Positions 1 to 9,675 are shown, numbered from the stretch's first letter. The stretch is 64,000 bases of DNA from Candidatus Sumerlaea chitinivorans (GCA_003290465.1 CP030759.1:2554572-2618571); one strand, 5' to 3'. Notes: generated by a model from the letters alone, not told the origin. Numbers and translations: made by a program.

Positions 1-1
1 C

Positions 2-1558
2 ATCCGCGAGCACAGCGCCGAACACGAGAGCGCCGTGGGCGAAATTCTTGCAGCAGGTGGCGTCCTTCAGGATGCACGCGCCTACAGCCAGCTCGCGGAG
101 AACGACCGCATACGCCTCCTCACTCGCGAACTCTCGATGCCACGTCCCCTGCTACCCCGCGAAACCTCTCTCTCGCCCCACACCAGCCGGGTGCTCGAGG
201 TCTTCCACGTCATGCGCCACGCCAACCGCTACCTTTCCCCAAACGCGAGCACCGCGTACGTCATCAGCATGACCCACGGCCTCAGCGACGTGCTTGAGGT
301 TATGCTTATGGCCAAAGAAGTGGGCCTAATCCGCGGGGAACCCAACGGGAAGGGTTTACAAAGCGACGTCGACGTGGTCCCCCTTTTCGAAACCATCCAC
401 GACCTCACAGTCTGCGATCGCCTGACGCACAAGCTTTTCCGAAACCCCGTCTATGCCGCACAACTTCGCGCCCGCGGCGGTTTTCAGGAGATCATGCTTG
501 GCTACTCCGATTCGAGTAAGGACGGCGGATATCTTGCGGCGAATTGGGCTCTCTACGACGCTCAGCGACGCCTGGCCCGCGTCTGCCAGCGTGCCAATGT
601 CACCTTGCGGCTCTTCCACGGGCGCGGCGGCACCGTCGGCCGTGGCGGTGGGCGCGCCAGCCTCTCGATCCTCGCCCAACCCCCCGGAAGCTTTTCCGGC
701 CGCATCCGTTTCACCGAGCAAGGCGAGGTCGTGTCGTTCCGCTACGGACTCCCCCCAATTGCTCACCGACACCTTGAGCAGATCACTGGCGCCGTGCTCA
801 CTGCGGTTTTGCGCCAACCCACCGGGCCTCGCCGACTCAAACAATACTACGCCGCGATGGAGCGCCTCGCCGCCGCCTCGCAAAAGCACTACCAGCATCT
901 CGTCTATGGTTCGCCCGACTTTTGGCACTTCTACACTCAGGCGACCCCCGTCGCTCACATTGGCCGGCTCTCGATTGCCTCCCGTCCGGTCATGCGCCCC
1001 GGCAAAGCCCGCGCCGCCCTCCAAGAACTGCGCGCCATTCCGTGGGTCTTTGCATGGACTCAGGCACGCTTCACTGTGCCGGGCTGGTTCGGCGTGGGCA
1101 CCGCATTGGAAACCTTCTGTGCCAAGTCGCCGCGCCAACAAGCCCTGCTACGCGAAATGTACGAAAAATGGACCTTCTTCCGCATGGTGGTGGACAATGC
1201 CGAGCTCGAGTTAGCGCGCGCTCACATGCCAACTGCACACCACTACTGCACCCGCGTGCAGCCGAAAGCGCTCGGTGAGCGCTTCTATCGGGAAATCGAA
1301 TCGGAGTTCGAGCGCTCCGTCCGTTGGGTTCTTGCCGCTGCTGGTCACGAGGAACTTCTCGAGCGCACTCGCATCGTCCAGCGCCTTGTCCAGATGCGCA
1401 ACCCCATCGTTCTCCCCCTCAACAAGCTCCAAGTTGCCCTCATGGCAGAGTGGGAGAAACTATCGCCCGACGCTCCTGCCGAAGAACGCACCATGATTCA
1501 GAATGCGATTCTGCTAACCATTGCCGGCATTGCCGCTGGTATGCAGAGCACAGGTTGA
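2..1558 (+). CDS. ppc: Phosphoenolpyruvate carboxylase, C-terminal part (5' end outside window)
   Basis: Carboxylates phosphoenolpyruvate to oxaloacetate in the cytoplasm, the anaplerotic feed into the TCA cycle. The reading frame is already open at base 2, where the residues I-R-E-H match the conserved IRQ/IRE segment of the family, so the gene runs in from the left and about 519 residues are visible. Counting from the GTG at base 35, the GYSDSSKDGG motif lies near residues 156-165. The catalytic glycine/arginine loop FHGRGGTVGRGGG is near 194-206, and the protein ends with the typical AGMQSTG tail. Visible length and motif order match the C-terminal half to two thirds of bacterial PEPC. It faces the minus-strand response regulator gene, with only 32 bp between the two stops. 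sucA and sucB further on in the window fit the same central pathway. Confidence 0.97.
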   Translation: MREHSAEHESAVGEILAAGGVLQDARAYSQLAENDRIRLLTRELSMPRPLLPRETSLSPHTSRVLEVFHVMRHANRYLSPNASTAYVISMTHGLSDVLEVMLMAKEVGLIRGEPNGKGLQSDVDVVPLFETIHDLTVCDRLTHKLFRNPVYAAQLRARGGFQEIMLGYSDSSKDGGYLAANWALYDAQRRLARVCQRANVTLRLFHGRGGTVGRGGGRASLSILAQPPGSFSGRIRFTEQGEVVSFRYGLPPIAHRHLEQITGAVLTAVLRQPTGPRRLKQYYAAMERLAAASQKHYQHLVYGSPDFWHFYTQATPVAHIGRLSIASRPVMRPGKARAALQELRAIPWVFAWTQARFTVPGWFGVGTALETFCAKSPRQQALLREMYEKWTFFRMVVDNAELELARAHMPTAHHYCTRVQPKALGERFYREIESEFERSVRWVLAAAGHEELLERTRIVQRLVQMRNPIVLPLNKLQVALMAEWEKLSPDAPAEERTMIQNAILLTIAGIAAGMQSTG

Positions 1559-1590
1559 GTTCAGTGCCAGCCTACCGGCGTGCTCATCTC

Positions 1591-2748
1591 TCACTGATTC
1601 TCGCGCAAAAATTTCTCGAGCTCGGACTCTTGTTTACGAAGGAATTTGTCCTCGCGCTCCTCGAGTTCTCGGCGCCGCTTTTCCTCCGCCACCATTTGTT
1701 CGCCCGAAATGGATTTCGGATGGATTTGAAACCCCGGCTGGCTGATGAGCGTCTTCAGCCGCGTCACAAGGTCCTCCGCCGAAAACGGTTTTGCCAGGAA
1801 GTCTGTGGCACCCAAACGCAGCGCATACTCACGATCCCGCGGCGAGCTCTTGCCTGAAATCATGATGATCGGTGTGCGCTTGAAGCGGCAGTTGCGCCGC
1901 AGCGATTGGCAAAGTTGGTAGCCGCTCATCTTGGGCAACATCGCGTCGAGCACGATAATGTCGGGTTCATAGAGCGTGATCTTCTCAACGGCCTGAATTC
2001 CGTCGTTTGCCGTGGCCACCTCAAATTCCCCTTCCAATGCGATGGCGCAAATCGCTGTCAGATCTTCTTCATCGTCTACCACCAGCACCCGCGGGCGCGG
2101 TGGCCGAGGACTCATCGCCCGAGCACGCATCTCCGCTTGTTTTTGCCGCTCTGCTTCTTCGGTCTCGGCGCGCCCCACAACCCGCTTACCCTCGTACCAC
2201 GCCTTTTCCTGCGGTGCCCCTGCACTTTCCTTGGGTTCCGGACTCGGGGCGGCCGTCGGGCCTACGCTCGCAGCCTCCGCATTTGCACGCGCCCGCGCGC
2301 TCGCATACTCCACCGACTCCGCATGCTCCAGATTTTGAATCTCCTCGACCGTGTATTTCTTTCGCTGGTAGGGGAGGTTCTTTTCCTCGAAGAAATGCTG
2401 CACCACCCGAAGTAGCCGCGCAGGATCAAACGGCTTCGTCAGGTAGAGATTCGCCCCCGCCTCGTAGCCCGTCACGATATCCTTCCTGGAACTCAGCGCC
2501 GTCAAAAACAGTACTGGGATTTCCTTCCATCGCGGCTGGCTGCGAATGACCCGGCACGTCTCGAACCCGTCCATAAGCGGCATCATGACATCGAGAATCA
2601 CGAAGTCCGGCTCAACGACATCCAGCTTCTGCGCAGCATCCAGCCCGTCTTGCGCCTCCACCACCTCGTAATGCGGTGCAAGCGTCGCCCGCAGGATGGT
2701 CCGCACGTCCGGCTCGTCGTCCACAATCAGGATTCTTCGTTTTGGCAT
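1591..2748 (-). CDS. Double-receiver response regulator (REC-linker-REC)
   Basis: A 385-residue protein with two CheY-like receiver domains and no obvious output domain. The first REC (about 1-120) has phospho-acceptor D53 in ILDVMMP and K105 in LTKPF. The second (about 218-335) has D268 in VLDAMLP and K320 in AKPF. Both keep the acidic pair near the N-terminus (VDDE). They are joined by an Ala/Pro/Glu-rich linker (about 130-215). The C-terminus (345-385) is a highly charged Glu/Lys/Arg helix, possibly a coiled coil. It is the last gene of a probable minus-strand operon after the helicase and the CxxC protein. The role is inferred to be phospho-relay or protein-protein control. No cognate histidine kinase is adjacent; the nearest in the window is at 54.7 kb. 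Confidence 0.92.
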   Translation of the reverse strand: MPKRRILIVDDEPDVRTILRATLAPHYEVVEAQDGLDAAQKLDVVEPDFVILDVMMPLMDGFETCRVIRSQPRWKEIPVLFLTALSSRKDIVTGYEAGANLYLTKPFDPARLLRVVQHFFEEKNLPYQRKKYTVEEIQNLEHAESVEYASARARANAEAASVGPTAAPSPEPKESAGAPQEKAWYEGKRVVGRAETEEAERQKQAEMRARAMSPRPPRPRVLVVDDEEDLTAICAIALEGEFEVATANDGIQAVEKITLYEPDIIVLDAMLPKMSGYQLCQSLRRNCRFKRTPIIMISGKSSPRDREYALRLGATDFLAKPFSAEDLVTRLKTLISQPGFQIHPKSISGEQMVAEEKRRRELEEREDKFLRKQESELEKFLRENQ

Positions 2749-2834
2749 GTTCGTCGCCCTCGCCTCTCACTCGTATGTATAGGCCAGTGCTGCGCGATCG
2801 TCAGTGCGGCGAGCATGGAGCCCCCTGCTCGTCG

Positions 2835-3137
2835 TCAGTCCAGTTCGTATGGATTCACCGGACGCACGTCCTCACCCGACGCTTCCGCTTCCTTGAGCTT
2901 CTCCTTGAACAGCGCATTCAGCCGATCCTGCTTCGATTTCTGCGCCTCCTGCATCTTCCGGAACTTTTCCTCCGCCACCGTGCCGCGTTCCTTCACTTTC
3001 TTGAACGCATCCTCAAAGCGGTCACCTGTCGAATTCTCGAGGATGGGTCGGCGCTCCTCCACGATCTTCCCCGTGCGTTTCTCCACGATCAGAATCGTTT
3101 TGCAGCACGGACACTTCACTTCGATGAAGTTCTCCAT
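2835..3137 (-). CDS. Small CxxC (half zinc-ribbon) charged protein
   Basis: A 100-residue protein of unknown function. The N-terminus reads MENFIEVKCPCC, a single CxxC knuckle followed by a short beta-like stretch. That is half a zinc ribbon, so metal binding might need a dimer. The rest is strongly charged and predicted helical (Lys/Glu-rich, about residues 40-90). A longer reading frame extends upstream to 3401, but that part overlaps the helicase 3' end and looks like a shadow. I therefore start at the ATG at 3137, 29 bp after the helicase stop. The position between the helicase and the double-receiver regulator suggests co-transcription; a shared job is inference only. Confidence 0.75.
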   Translation of the reverse strand: MENFIEVKCPCCKTILIVEKRTGKIVEERRPILENSTGDRFEDAFKKVKERGTVAEEKFRKMQEAQKSKQDRLNALFKEKLKEAEASGEDVRPVNPYELD

Positions 3138-3166
3138 CTTGTTTCTCTGCCTCCGACACAAGATCC

Positions 3167-6100
3167 TTACAAACGAGCCAGCCGCTCCGCAATTGGATTC
3201 GCAACCTCGCTCGCGGACGTATAACCGGACCCACCCCCAAGCCGAATCGCCTCCGGCGCTAAGTCGAGGTACAGGCCATGGCCGGCAATCGTGCGCAACA
3301 AGCGATTCGCTCGCTCCTCCCCACAGATCGCGCGGAATCGCCGCACCACCGCCGCCTTGTGCGCAAGAATCTGCTGCTGCTCCACCTTTGCGTCGGGCCA
3401 CAGCACTTCGTCCAACTCAGCGTACGGCACCACCCGCCGCGGATTCCGCGCAAGATGCAAGAGCAGCCGATAGGGCAACACGCTCAGGAAAAAGCCCTGC
3501 CCCATAAACCGCACCTGTCCCGGGCTCGATTCGTCCAGCTCCAGCACCACCTCCGCCGAATCTACACGCGCAGCGTCCCCGCCCGTGCCGATTCCTTCCG
3601 CGCGTTTCCCACCCGGCATCGCCACCTGACCCACCTCGCCCCGTCCCTCGGGAAGCGTCTTGAGCACCCGCTGTCCCCCATCTCCTTTCGTCGCCGTGCA
3701 AGCTACCGCTTCATACTCCGGTTTCGCTTCCCCGCAAAGCGCGGATGCAGTCCCATCCTCCCCCCGCACTGCGACGGCTTGCGGTTCTGCGTGCTTGCGC
3801 CCGTTGTGCGTTCCTTCGCCAAATCCAGCGCGAGTAGCTTCCGCCGGCGATACCCCCGCCTTGAGCGCCGCCTCCACCACCTCCGCCATTCTCGCCCCCA
3901 CGAGTCGCGCAAGCGCCCCCCGCTCGCACTGGGCAAGGTCCCCCACCGACTCAAACCCTTCGCGCGCCAACCGCACCAGCACCTGCCGGTTCACTCCTGC
4001 CTCAGCCAACGGGCTCAGCCCACGTGCTTGCGCCGGAAGCCCCCACGTCAGCCGCTCCGCCAAGACATCCACGCCGCTCACCCCATTGCCCACAACGCCG
4101 AGGCAACGCCCAGTGGCTGCAAGCGCGTGCATGAGCCAAGCCATGTGCCCGCCGAGACCCTGAATCAGCCCGCCGTAGACCCCGTACGCCTTCTCAAGCT
4201 CCACCAGCGGTTGCCCGGCGACCCAACCCCACGCAAGGAACGCTTTTTTCAGCGACGCGTGCACGGCCTCGCGCACTCCGCTAGCGCCCCGAAGCAGCCC
4301 TCCCAATACCGTCTCGCTCCCCATTCGAGAGAATTCCCCCAACCCCACCAAGCGCTGATAATAGACTTGCCCCAACATTTCGGCGCGCGTCAGCGGCAGA
4401 AAAAACGCCTCGCTGTCCGGCACCAACGCCGCAATCGCCAACAACTCAAATTCCGTGGGCTCGGCCGAGGTCCGCATCCGTTCACGCCAAAACTCTGCAA
4501 ATTGCACCGCACTCCGCGGCTGGAGCCCGAACATCGCCGCAACCTCCCCCAGTCCGCTCACCGCGATCACCCCGCCCGCTTCCGTCACAAGCCCACTTTC
4601 CGTGAGCTCCCCCATCGCTTCCTCAACTCCGTTTGCGAGCTCTTCCCGCGTCGCGCCATGGACACGCGCACCAAACATCTGCTCCGCAAAGGCACACACC
4701 TCCCCCACCGCCTGCGAAATGCTGCCGATCGGCCGCTGCGAAGCGACGAACTGAAGCGCGTCGAGCACGACGTTTGCGAGCGCACGCTCCAGCCTCGGCG
4801 GTGCCAAAGGCTCACACGCTGCCCCCAGAAAACGCTCCTCCCAGCGGAGCGCCCACGCCGCGTCGAGCGCCGGCACAATCGAGCGCCCAAAACCCGCCGT
4901 CAGACCAAAGCGCCCAGCCCGCCCCCCTTGATTGCGGAAGCGTCGGATGCTAAGAGGCTCGATCGTTGGCTGCACGCCTGCAGGCGCTCCCCCCTCCGCG
5001 ACCATCACCGGCAGCGAAATCACGTTGCGACACGTCAGGTTCACCCCCTGCGCAAGCGTGGAGGTCGCCACCAGCACACGCACCTCGCCCTCGCGAAACG
5101 CCCACTCCACGAGCGTACGGACCCCACGCGGTAGGTCCGCGTTGTGGAACGCCACCCCCGCGGACAAGCACCGGTCGAGAAGCGCAAGCAACTGCGAGGG
5201 CTCATGAAGCCCCACCTCCGCCCGCACCCGCTCGGGCACGGCGGGCAACCCGAGCTCCTCGGCAAAGCGCACCGCCCACACCCGGCTGAGTGCACGCGTC
5301 GGGACGAACACCAACACTTGCTCGCCACGCTCCACCCCTAGAGCGCGCACCACGCGCACCATTCCCTCCCAGAACTCCGCCTCGTCGAACCCCTCGATCG
5401 CACCTCGCCGACCCCGGCCGACCCACGCCTGCGCCTCTGCTCCCCCGCCCGAATCCCCCCGCCAGTTCGCCGGCTCGAAAAGCTGCTCCACGGCCCGCTC
5501 GCCCGTATTCCACACCCGGTAGGCAAACTCCCCCCGCGCCAAATCCAACACCCCCTCGCGCAGCTCCACGGGACGCTCGCGCCACACCAGCCGCTCGCAC
5601 TTTAGCCATTCGCAAAGCCGGTCCGCATCATCCACCGCCGCACTCGTGCACACGAGCTGGGGCGGCCGCTCCCCATGCATAAGCTTGGTCAGCACGAGGT
5701 CCGCCGCCACGGCACGCTCCGCCTCGCCAAGGATCTGCACCTCGTCCACCACCACGCACGCCAATGCCGAGGCCAACGCCGGCGCCGCCACCAAGTGCGC
5801 CCGCAGTTTCTCGTAGATCATCACCGCGAGGTCGAACTGCCCCGTGCAGATCGCGCCGTCATCCCCCGTTCGCTCCCGCGTGGACACCACCACCCGAAAC
5901 CCCATCGGCCCGTATAGCCCCCGCAGCCGCCCGTAGAACTCCTCCGCCAGCGCCTTTGTTGGTACAAGGAACACCGTCCGCCCCCCAAGCGCCGCATGAC
6001 GCATCGCCGCCATCTCGCCCAAAAAAGTTTTTCCCGACGACGTCGGCGCAAACACCGCAAGCGAGCGCCCGTGCAGTAACCCTGTCCGGAGCGCCGCGTG

Positions 6101-6196
6101 CGCCTGAAGTGGGAGGAGCTCCATCATTCCGGCCCGCCGCCACCCCTCGATCACTCGCTCGCTCAGCCCCAACGCAACCAAATGCTCAATTCGCAT
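3167..6196 (-). CDS. Ski2/Hel308-like superfamily 2 helicase with HhH and C-terminal winged helix
   Basis: Predicted ATP-dependent nucleic-acid helicase of 1009 residues. Motif I APTSSGKT lies at about residues 50-57. Motif II is DEVQ (about 151-154), where many Ski2 relatives have DEVH or DEIH. Motif III is CTSAA, motif V is TSTLAQGVNL (about 375) and motif VI is RNQGGRAGRFG (about 420-430). A helix-hairpin-helix-like stretch (FESVGDLAQCERGALARLVG) follows near 745-765. After a low-complexity linker the C-terminus (about 885-980) resembles an OmpR/PhoB winged helix, with PYRLLLHLARNP, VVPYAELDEVLWP and HGLYLDL. An in-frame GTG 15 bp upstream is possible, but GGAGGTG sits 6 bp before the ATG at 6196, which decides the start. 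It heads the operon with the CxxC protein and double-receiver regulator. DNA repair or recombination is likely from family membership; the DNA-binding tail is unusual. Confidence 0.9.
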   Translation of the reverse strand: MRIEHLVALGLSERVIEGWRRAGMMELLPLQAHAALRTGLLHGRSLAVFAPTSSGKTFLGEMAAMRHAALGGRTVFLVPTKALAEEFYGRLRGLYGPMGFRVVVSTRERTGDDGAICTGQFDLAVMIYEKLRAHLVAAPALASALACVVVDEVQILGEAERAVAADLVLTKLMHGERPPQLVCTSAAVDDADRLCEWLKCERLVWRERPVELREGVLDLARGEFAYRVWNTGERAVEQLFEPANWRGDSGGGAEAQAWVGRGRRGAIEGFDEAEFWEGMVRVVRALGVERGEQVLVFVPTRALSRVWAVRFAEELGLPAVPERVRAEVGLHEPSQLLALLDRCLSAGVAFHNADLPRGVRTLVEWAFREGEVRVLVATSTLAQGVNLTCRNVISLPVMVAEGGAPAGVQPTIEPLSIRRFRNQGGRAGRFGLTAGFGRSIVPALDAAWALRWEERFLGAACEPLAPPRLERALANVVLDALQFVASQRPIGSISQAVGEVCAFAEQMFGARVHGATREELANGVEEAMGELTESGLVTEAGGVIAVSGLGEVAAMFGLQPRSAVQFAEFWRERMRTSAEPTEFELLAIAALVPDSEAFFLPLTRAEMLGQVYYQRLVGLGEFSRMGSETVLGGLLRGASGVREAVHASLKKAFLAWGWVAGQPLVELEKAYGVYGGLIQGLGGHMAWLMHALAATGRCLGVVGNGVSGVDVLAERLTWGLPAQARGLSPLAEAGVNRQVLVRLAREGFESVGDLAQCERGALARLVGARMAEVVEAALKAGVSPAEATRAGFGEGTHNGRKHAEPQAVAVRGEDGTASALCGEAKPEYEAVACTATKGDGGQRVLKTLPEGRGEVGQVAMPGGKRAEGIGTGGDAARVDSAEVVLELDESSPGQVRFMGQGFFLSVLPYRLLLHLARNPRRVVPYAELDEVLWPDAKVEQQQILAHKAAVVRRFRAICGEERANRLLRTIAGHGLYLDLAPEAIRLGGGSGYTSASEVANPIAERLARL

Positions 6197-7196
6197 CCCA
6201 CTCACCTCCACCTGTGGCGTTTGTACCTACTTAGCTTTCGCCCCCCGACCGCCTGATCGGGCAGCGCTTTGGACATAAATCGCGTGCTCAACCGCACTCT
6301 TCCCAACGCTTCCTCCCCGTGTCCTCGCCTCGCGCCCGGCCCCTACCACTCTCCTCCTTTCGTGCGATGCGCTCGTACTAAGAAACTCGGCATAATGCGC
6401 CGCCCGCGGAACGACTCGACACCCCACCGCCCCAGCGGCTACGCGACACATCGCGGACCGCAGCTCCTTAGCGGGAGTAGCAACGACACCCTTCCCATCC
6501 GTTTCGCTGCGACCACTCATAGCCGCCTCTCCTGCCTGTCGCTCTAACACGTCTTATACTTCCAGGCGGCGCTCCGCGTCGCCCTGCCCATCGTTTCTGT
6601 GACCCGCTTTGTCACCAAAATGCAGGGTTATAGAAGCCCGTCTCGCCGATTCGCAAGGACTTGTAAGGGTGAGAAGCAGAAAGCCTTGGTGCGCGCGCAC
6701 CGTCGCGCACCCCATGAAGAGTGACCCCACGCCCTCCGCCCCGTGAGCGCATGCATCCCCAAGCGCCCCGCCCACGCCCCACACCCATTATGAATTGCAA
6801 ACCCTTGTTTCCCCAAGCTGCCACCAACCGCAGTGCAACGGCCGCTGCAAATCGAGCGCGGCGAATGGAATGTGTTCCTACCCGCCTGCCCCACGCCGGA
6901 AACAGCCTGCCATTGAGGTCCACCCGGCTCCCACCTGTCGGCGATCCCCAGTTCGTGGCTCACGTTTCTCAGGACCGGGTGGACGCTACCTCCGACGTCG
7001 CTCGGCTGGCGCCCCTCCCCACCCACCCGACACCGGGCTTGAATGCCACGGCCCGCCATGAGTACTTTCACGCGTAACCGACGAGGAGCTCGGACCGCGC
7101 ACGCAGGCGCTCGGCAACGCATACGCACCTCTCAAGCCGCCGACACCGGATGCCCGCAGCCTCCTCGGCCATCTTACACGGAAGGAAGGAACTCGG
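6197..7196. other. 1.0 kb intergenic stretch, no supported gene
   Basis: Divergent spacer between the helicase operon and the GNAT gene, so it should hold both promoters. All six frames contain only Arg/Pro/Ala-rich translations without recognisable motifs. A GC-rich palindrome (ggtgcgcgcgcacc) occurs near 6690. I see no tRNA, terminator or convincing promoter hexamers. Confidence 0.5.
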
Positions 7197-7685
7197 TTGC
7201 CTGAAGTCGCCACTCACCAAGCCGTCGTACGCAAGGCCCGCGTCGAGGACGTGCCCGCCATTCAAAAGGTCATCCACGTGCATGCCGACCGTGGCGAGAT
7301 GCTCCACCGCTCGCTCAACGAGCTTTACGAAACGATGCGCGACTTCACCGTGATCGAGGAGAACGGCCGAATCGTAGCGTGCGCGGCAATCCACATCGTG
7401 TGGGACGACCTCGCCGAGCTCAAAAGCGTGGCTGTGGCGCCCGAGGCGCAGGGCCGTGGCTATGGCAAACTCGTCGTCACCCATTGCCTCGCCGAGGCGC
7501 GCGAGCTCGGCCTCCGGCGCGTCTTCGCGCTCACCTACAAACCCGAGTTCTTTGCCCGCTTTGGGTTCCAGATCATCGACCGCAACATGCTCCCGCACAA
7601 GGTGTGGGGCGAATGCATCAAGTGCCACAAATTCCCCAACTGCAATGAAATCGCCATGATCCTCCACCTCCCGCGTGAGGCGTAG
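7197..7685 (+). CDS. GNAT acetyltransferase, short-form N-acetylglutamate synthase-like
   Basis: A 162-residue acetyl-CoA-dependent N-acetyltransferase of the GNAT fold. The acetyl-CoA pyrophosphate loop is APEAQGRGYGK (81-91), preceded by the beta-4 strand LKSVAV. The C-terminal signature HKVWGECIKCHKFPNCNE (134-151), with three cysteines, is typical of stand-alone N-acetylglutamate synthase-like enzymes that start arginine biosynthesis. The substrate assignment rests on that resemblance only. Translation probably begins at a TTG preceded by GGAAGGAA. No arginine genes are adjacent, so it seems monocistronic. Confidence 0.85.
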   Translation: MPEVATHQAVVRKARVEDVPAIQKVIHVHADRGEMLHRSLNELYETMRDFTVIEENGRIVACAAIHIVWDDLAELKSVAVAPEAQGRGYGKLVVTHCLAEARELGLRRVFALTYKPEFFARFGFQIIDRNMLPHKVWGECIKCHKFPNCNEIAMILHLPREA

Positions 7686-7977
7686 GCGCTCCCACCCCGC
7701 CTAACGGGGACGCAATAGCACGGTAGCTTTCGTGTGCGTGCACGAGGGCACTGTCTCCTTTTTGCACGCTATCATCGCTTTTTGAACTGCCACGGGATGA
7801 CTAACCATCGAATTTGGAAACTCGTCAAAGTGACTTCGTTGAGAGTGCCCCCCACCTGCGAGACGACATCACGAGGGAACCTGTTTACCCCCTAAGCAAT
7901 GCAATACATCGCCCCGGAGCCCCGCAAGACCGGACAACTTCATGGGAGGGCATGCCTATTCAGGAAAGTTTCAGCCA

Positions 7978-8298
7978 TCAGCTAACATGCGGGCCGTTGG
8001 CCTGGTCGGGCAAATCTCGCCCACAAAACCGGCAGATCTTTGCCTCTGGCCGAACCACTTCGGCGCAATGTGGACATTTCTTAGCTATTCCATGCTTCAA
8101 CAGCACAGCTTCTGCCTTACGCTTCATGCGCTCACATCCGACAGGGTCCGGAGGCGTGAAATACGCCGCGAGGATTCCGAGTGGTCCAAAAATGAACCCC
8201 CACCAACAACCAATGAATTCAGATCGGCCGAGCCTAGTGTAGATTCGACCCGAAATGAGTCCACATAAAAACCAGATTATTACAGCCGCTACCTCCAC
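7978..8298 (-). CDS. Small membrane protein with C-terminal zinc ribbon
   Basis: A 106-residue protein with an N-terminal hydrophobic segment (about residues 3-17), a second hydrophobic segment (about 28-48, rich in Gly/Trp/Phe) and a soluble tail. The tail carries CPHCAEVV...CRFCG, a four-cysteine zinc ribbon at about 75-93. Start is GTG at 8298, supported by a strong AAGGAGGTG 5 bp upstream. This fold recurs in the window at 10488 and 23325. No function can be assigned; such proteins are often membrane-anchored adaptors. Confidence 0.8.
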   Translation of the reverse strand: MEVAAVIIWFLCGLISGRIYTRLGRSEFIGCWWGFIFGPLGILAAYFTPPDPVGCERMKRKAEAVLLKHGIAKKCPHCAEVVRPEAKICRFCGRDLPDQANGPHVS

Positions 8299-8563
8299 TT
8301 AGCACCTCCTTTCTCATCCTACACAACGCACGAAACAGGATGCTGCCACAAGAAGACTCTTCGATACACCACATCCCGAATCGGGTTAACCCGTCGGGTG
8401 GCTCGGCCTAGTTGTTCGCGCTCCTTAGTGACCTACTACCGAATTCTTCCAAGAACTTGTATGCAGTTCTACTCTCGAATCACGCACGCTTACTCCGCGG
8501 AACTGACATTAAGTACCCCTTGTCCCATAGTGTTAACCTAAATGTCTCAGGAGACCCGGTGTA

Positions 8564-8878
8564 ATGGGCACAAAGCTCTCTCAGCTAATCTGGATTACCC
8601 TTGCAGCGGCGGTTGCACTGCCGCTTTCGGCTCAGCCACCGCGCCAAATGCGCACGCGCAACGCAGCTCCCAGTTCGGCATTAGAGATTCGCGCCGTTTC
8701 GCCGCCACCCGCCGCGTTCACCCTCGTCGTGGGTGGGCCGACAGGACAAAACCTCCGGCCGTTGCTCGGCGTCAACATCGGCCCGATCCCCGCGGGGCGC
8801 GATTCCCAAAATGCCGACCTCACGCAAGCGTATCGCAACATCAGCGTGACGCTTGTGCGCACCCACGACTACTTTTGA
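8564..8878 (+). pseudogene. 5' fragment of a secreted glycoside-hydrolase-like gene
   Basis: A 104-residue frame beginning at ATG 8564 with AGGAGA 9 bp upstream. Residues 1-23 form a clear signal peptide (MGTKLSQLIWITLAAAV, cleavage near LSA-Q). The mature part contains LLGVNIGPIPAG, a run of Asn-Ala-Asp-Leu-Thr, and VTLVRTHDYF. From memory this is the beginning of large secreted GH39-like or beta-xylosidase-like proteins, in which this stretch continues with GPLD. Here a TGA follows immediately and the downstream DNA encodes HEAT repeats in another frame. I read it as a truncated remnant: start, Shine-Dalgarno and signal peptide are intact, but the catalytic body is gone. Confidence 0.65.
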
Positions 8879-9675
8879 AGGATCCGGATTCGTGGGTCCG
8901 CTCCGCTGCCGCGGAAGCCCTTGCCGAGCTTCGCGCCCCCGAAGCCACCGACGCCCTCTGCGAAGCACTTAATGAATGCGGACACACGCAGAAACACAGC
9001 TTTGTGGTCGCGCTCGCGCAAATCGGCGACTCGCGAGCCATCGCGCCACTTCTTCGCATTTATGAGGACGCGTCGCAACTGCCGTTCGCCCGCGCAGACG
9101 CCCTCTCCGCACTCGCCTCTCTCGGCGCACCCGGGATCCTCGACCGGCTCGTTGCTGCCCTGAAAGATGCGCACTGGGAGATCCGCGAAGCAGCCGCCCG
9201 AACCCTTGGAAAGCTCCGCGCCCACGAGGCTCTGGAACCTCTCATTTGCGCATTGGACGATCCCTCGTATTCGGTGCGCGAAGCCGTCGTGGAAGCACTC
9301 GAGCGCATCGGCGGTCCCAAGGCAGCCGAAGGGCTTTGCCGCGCCCTCGAAGACAGCGAAAAGGGCAAAGGGCGAGTCGTCGCATTTGGCTCCGCTCCGC
9401 GCAAACACTATCATTTCATTCGTTGGGCTGCAGCCGCCGCACTTGGCAAACTGCGCGACCCAATCGCCGTCGAACCCCTCTGCCGGGCCCTGAAAGACCC
9501 CGATTTCTCCGTGCGCACAGCCGCTGCCACGGCACTTCGGGAGATCGGCGATCCGCGCGCCCTCGGGCCTCTTGGCGAGGCGCTCAACGATCCCGAGCAA
9601 GGGGTTCGCGCAGCCGCCGCCGAAGCCATAGGCAAGATCGCAGCTCAGGCCTCGACCCCTCACCCCGAGGCTTAG
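8875..9675 (+). pseudogene. HEAT-repeat protein lacking its 5' end
   Basis: About 265 residues of tandem HEAT/PBS-lyase-like repeats, roughly eight of about 31 residues. Typical units are LKDPDSWVRSAAAEALAEL, LGKLRAHEALEPLICAL and LKDPDFSVRTAAATALREIG. The frame is open back to 8542, but upstream of 8875 it reads the glycoside-hydrolase-like fragment out of frame (Arg/Pro/His-rich, no repeats), so the native N-terminus is missing. No Shine-Dalgarno with a start codon precedes the first repeat. HEAT proteins of this kind are usually scaffolds; the partner is unknown. It could still be expressed from an internal GTG, so the pseudogene call is not certain. Confidence 0.65.

Noticed and set aside
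3278-5134. 618-codon plus-strand frame
   Set aside because: Antisense to the helicase; Arg/Pro/His-rich translation without motifs.
8542-8874. N-terminal part of the 377-codon HEAT frame
   Set aside because: It is the glycoside-hydrolase-like fragment read out of frame; no repeats or motifs.
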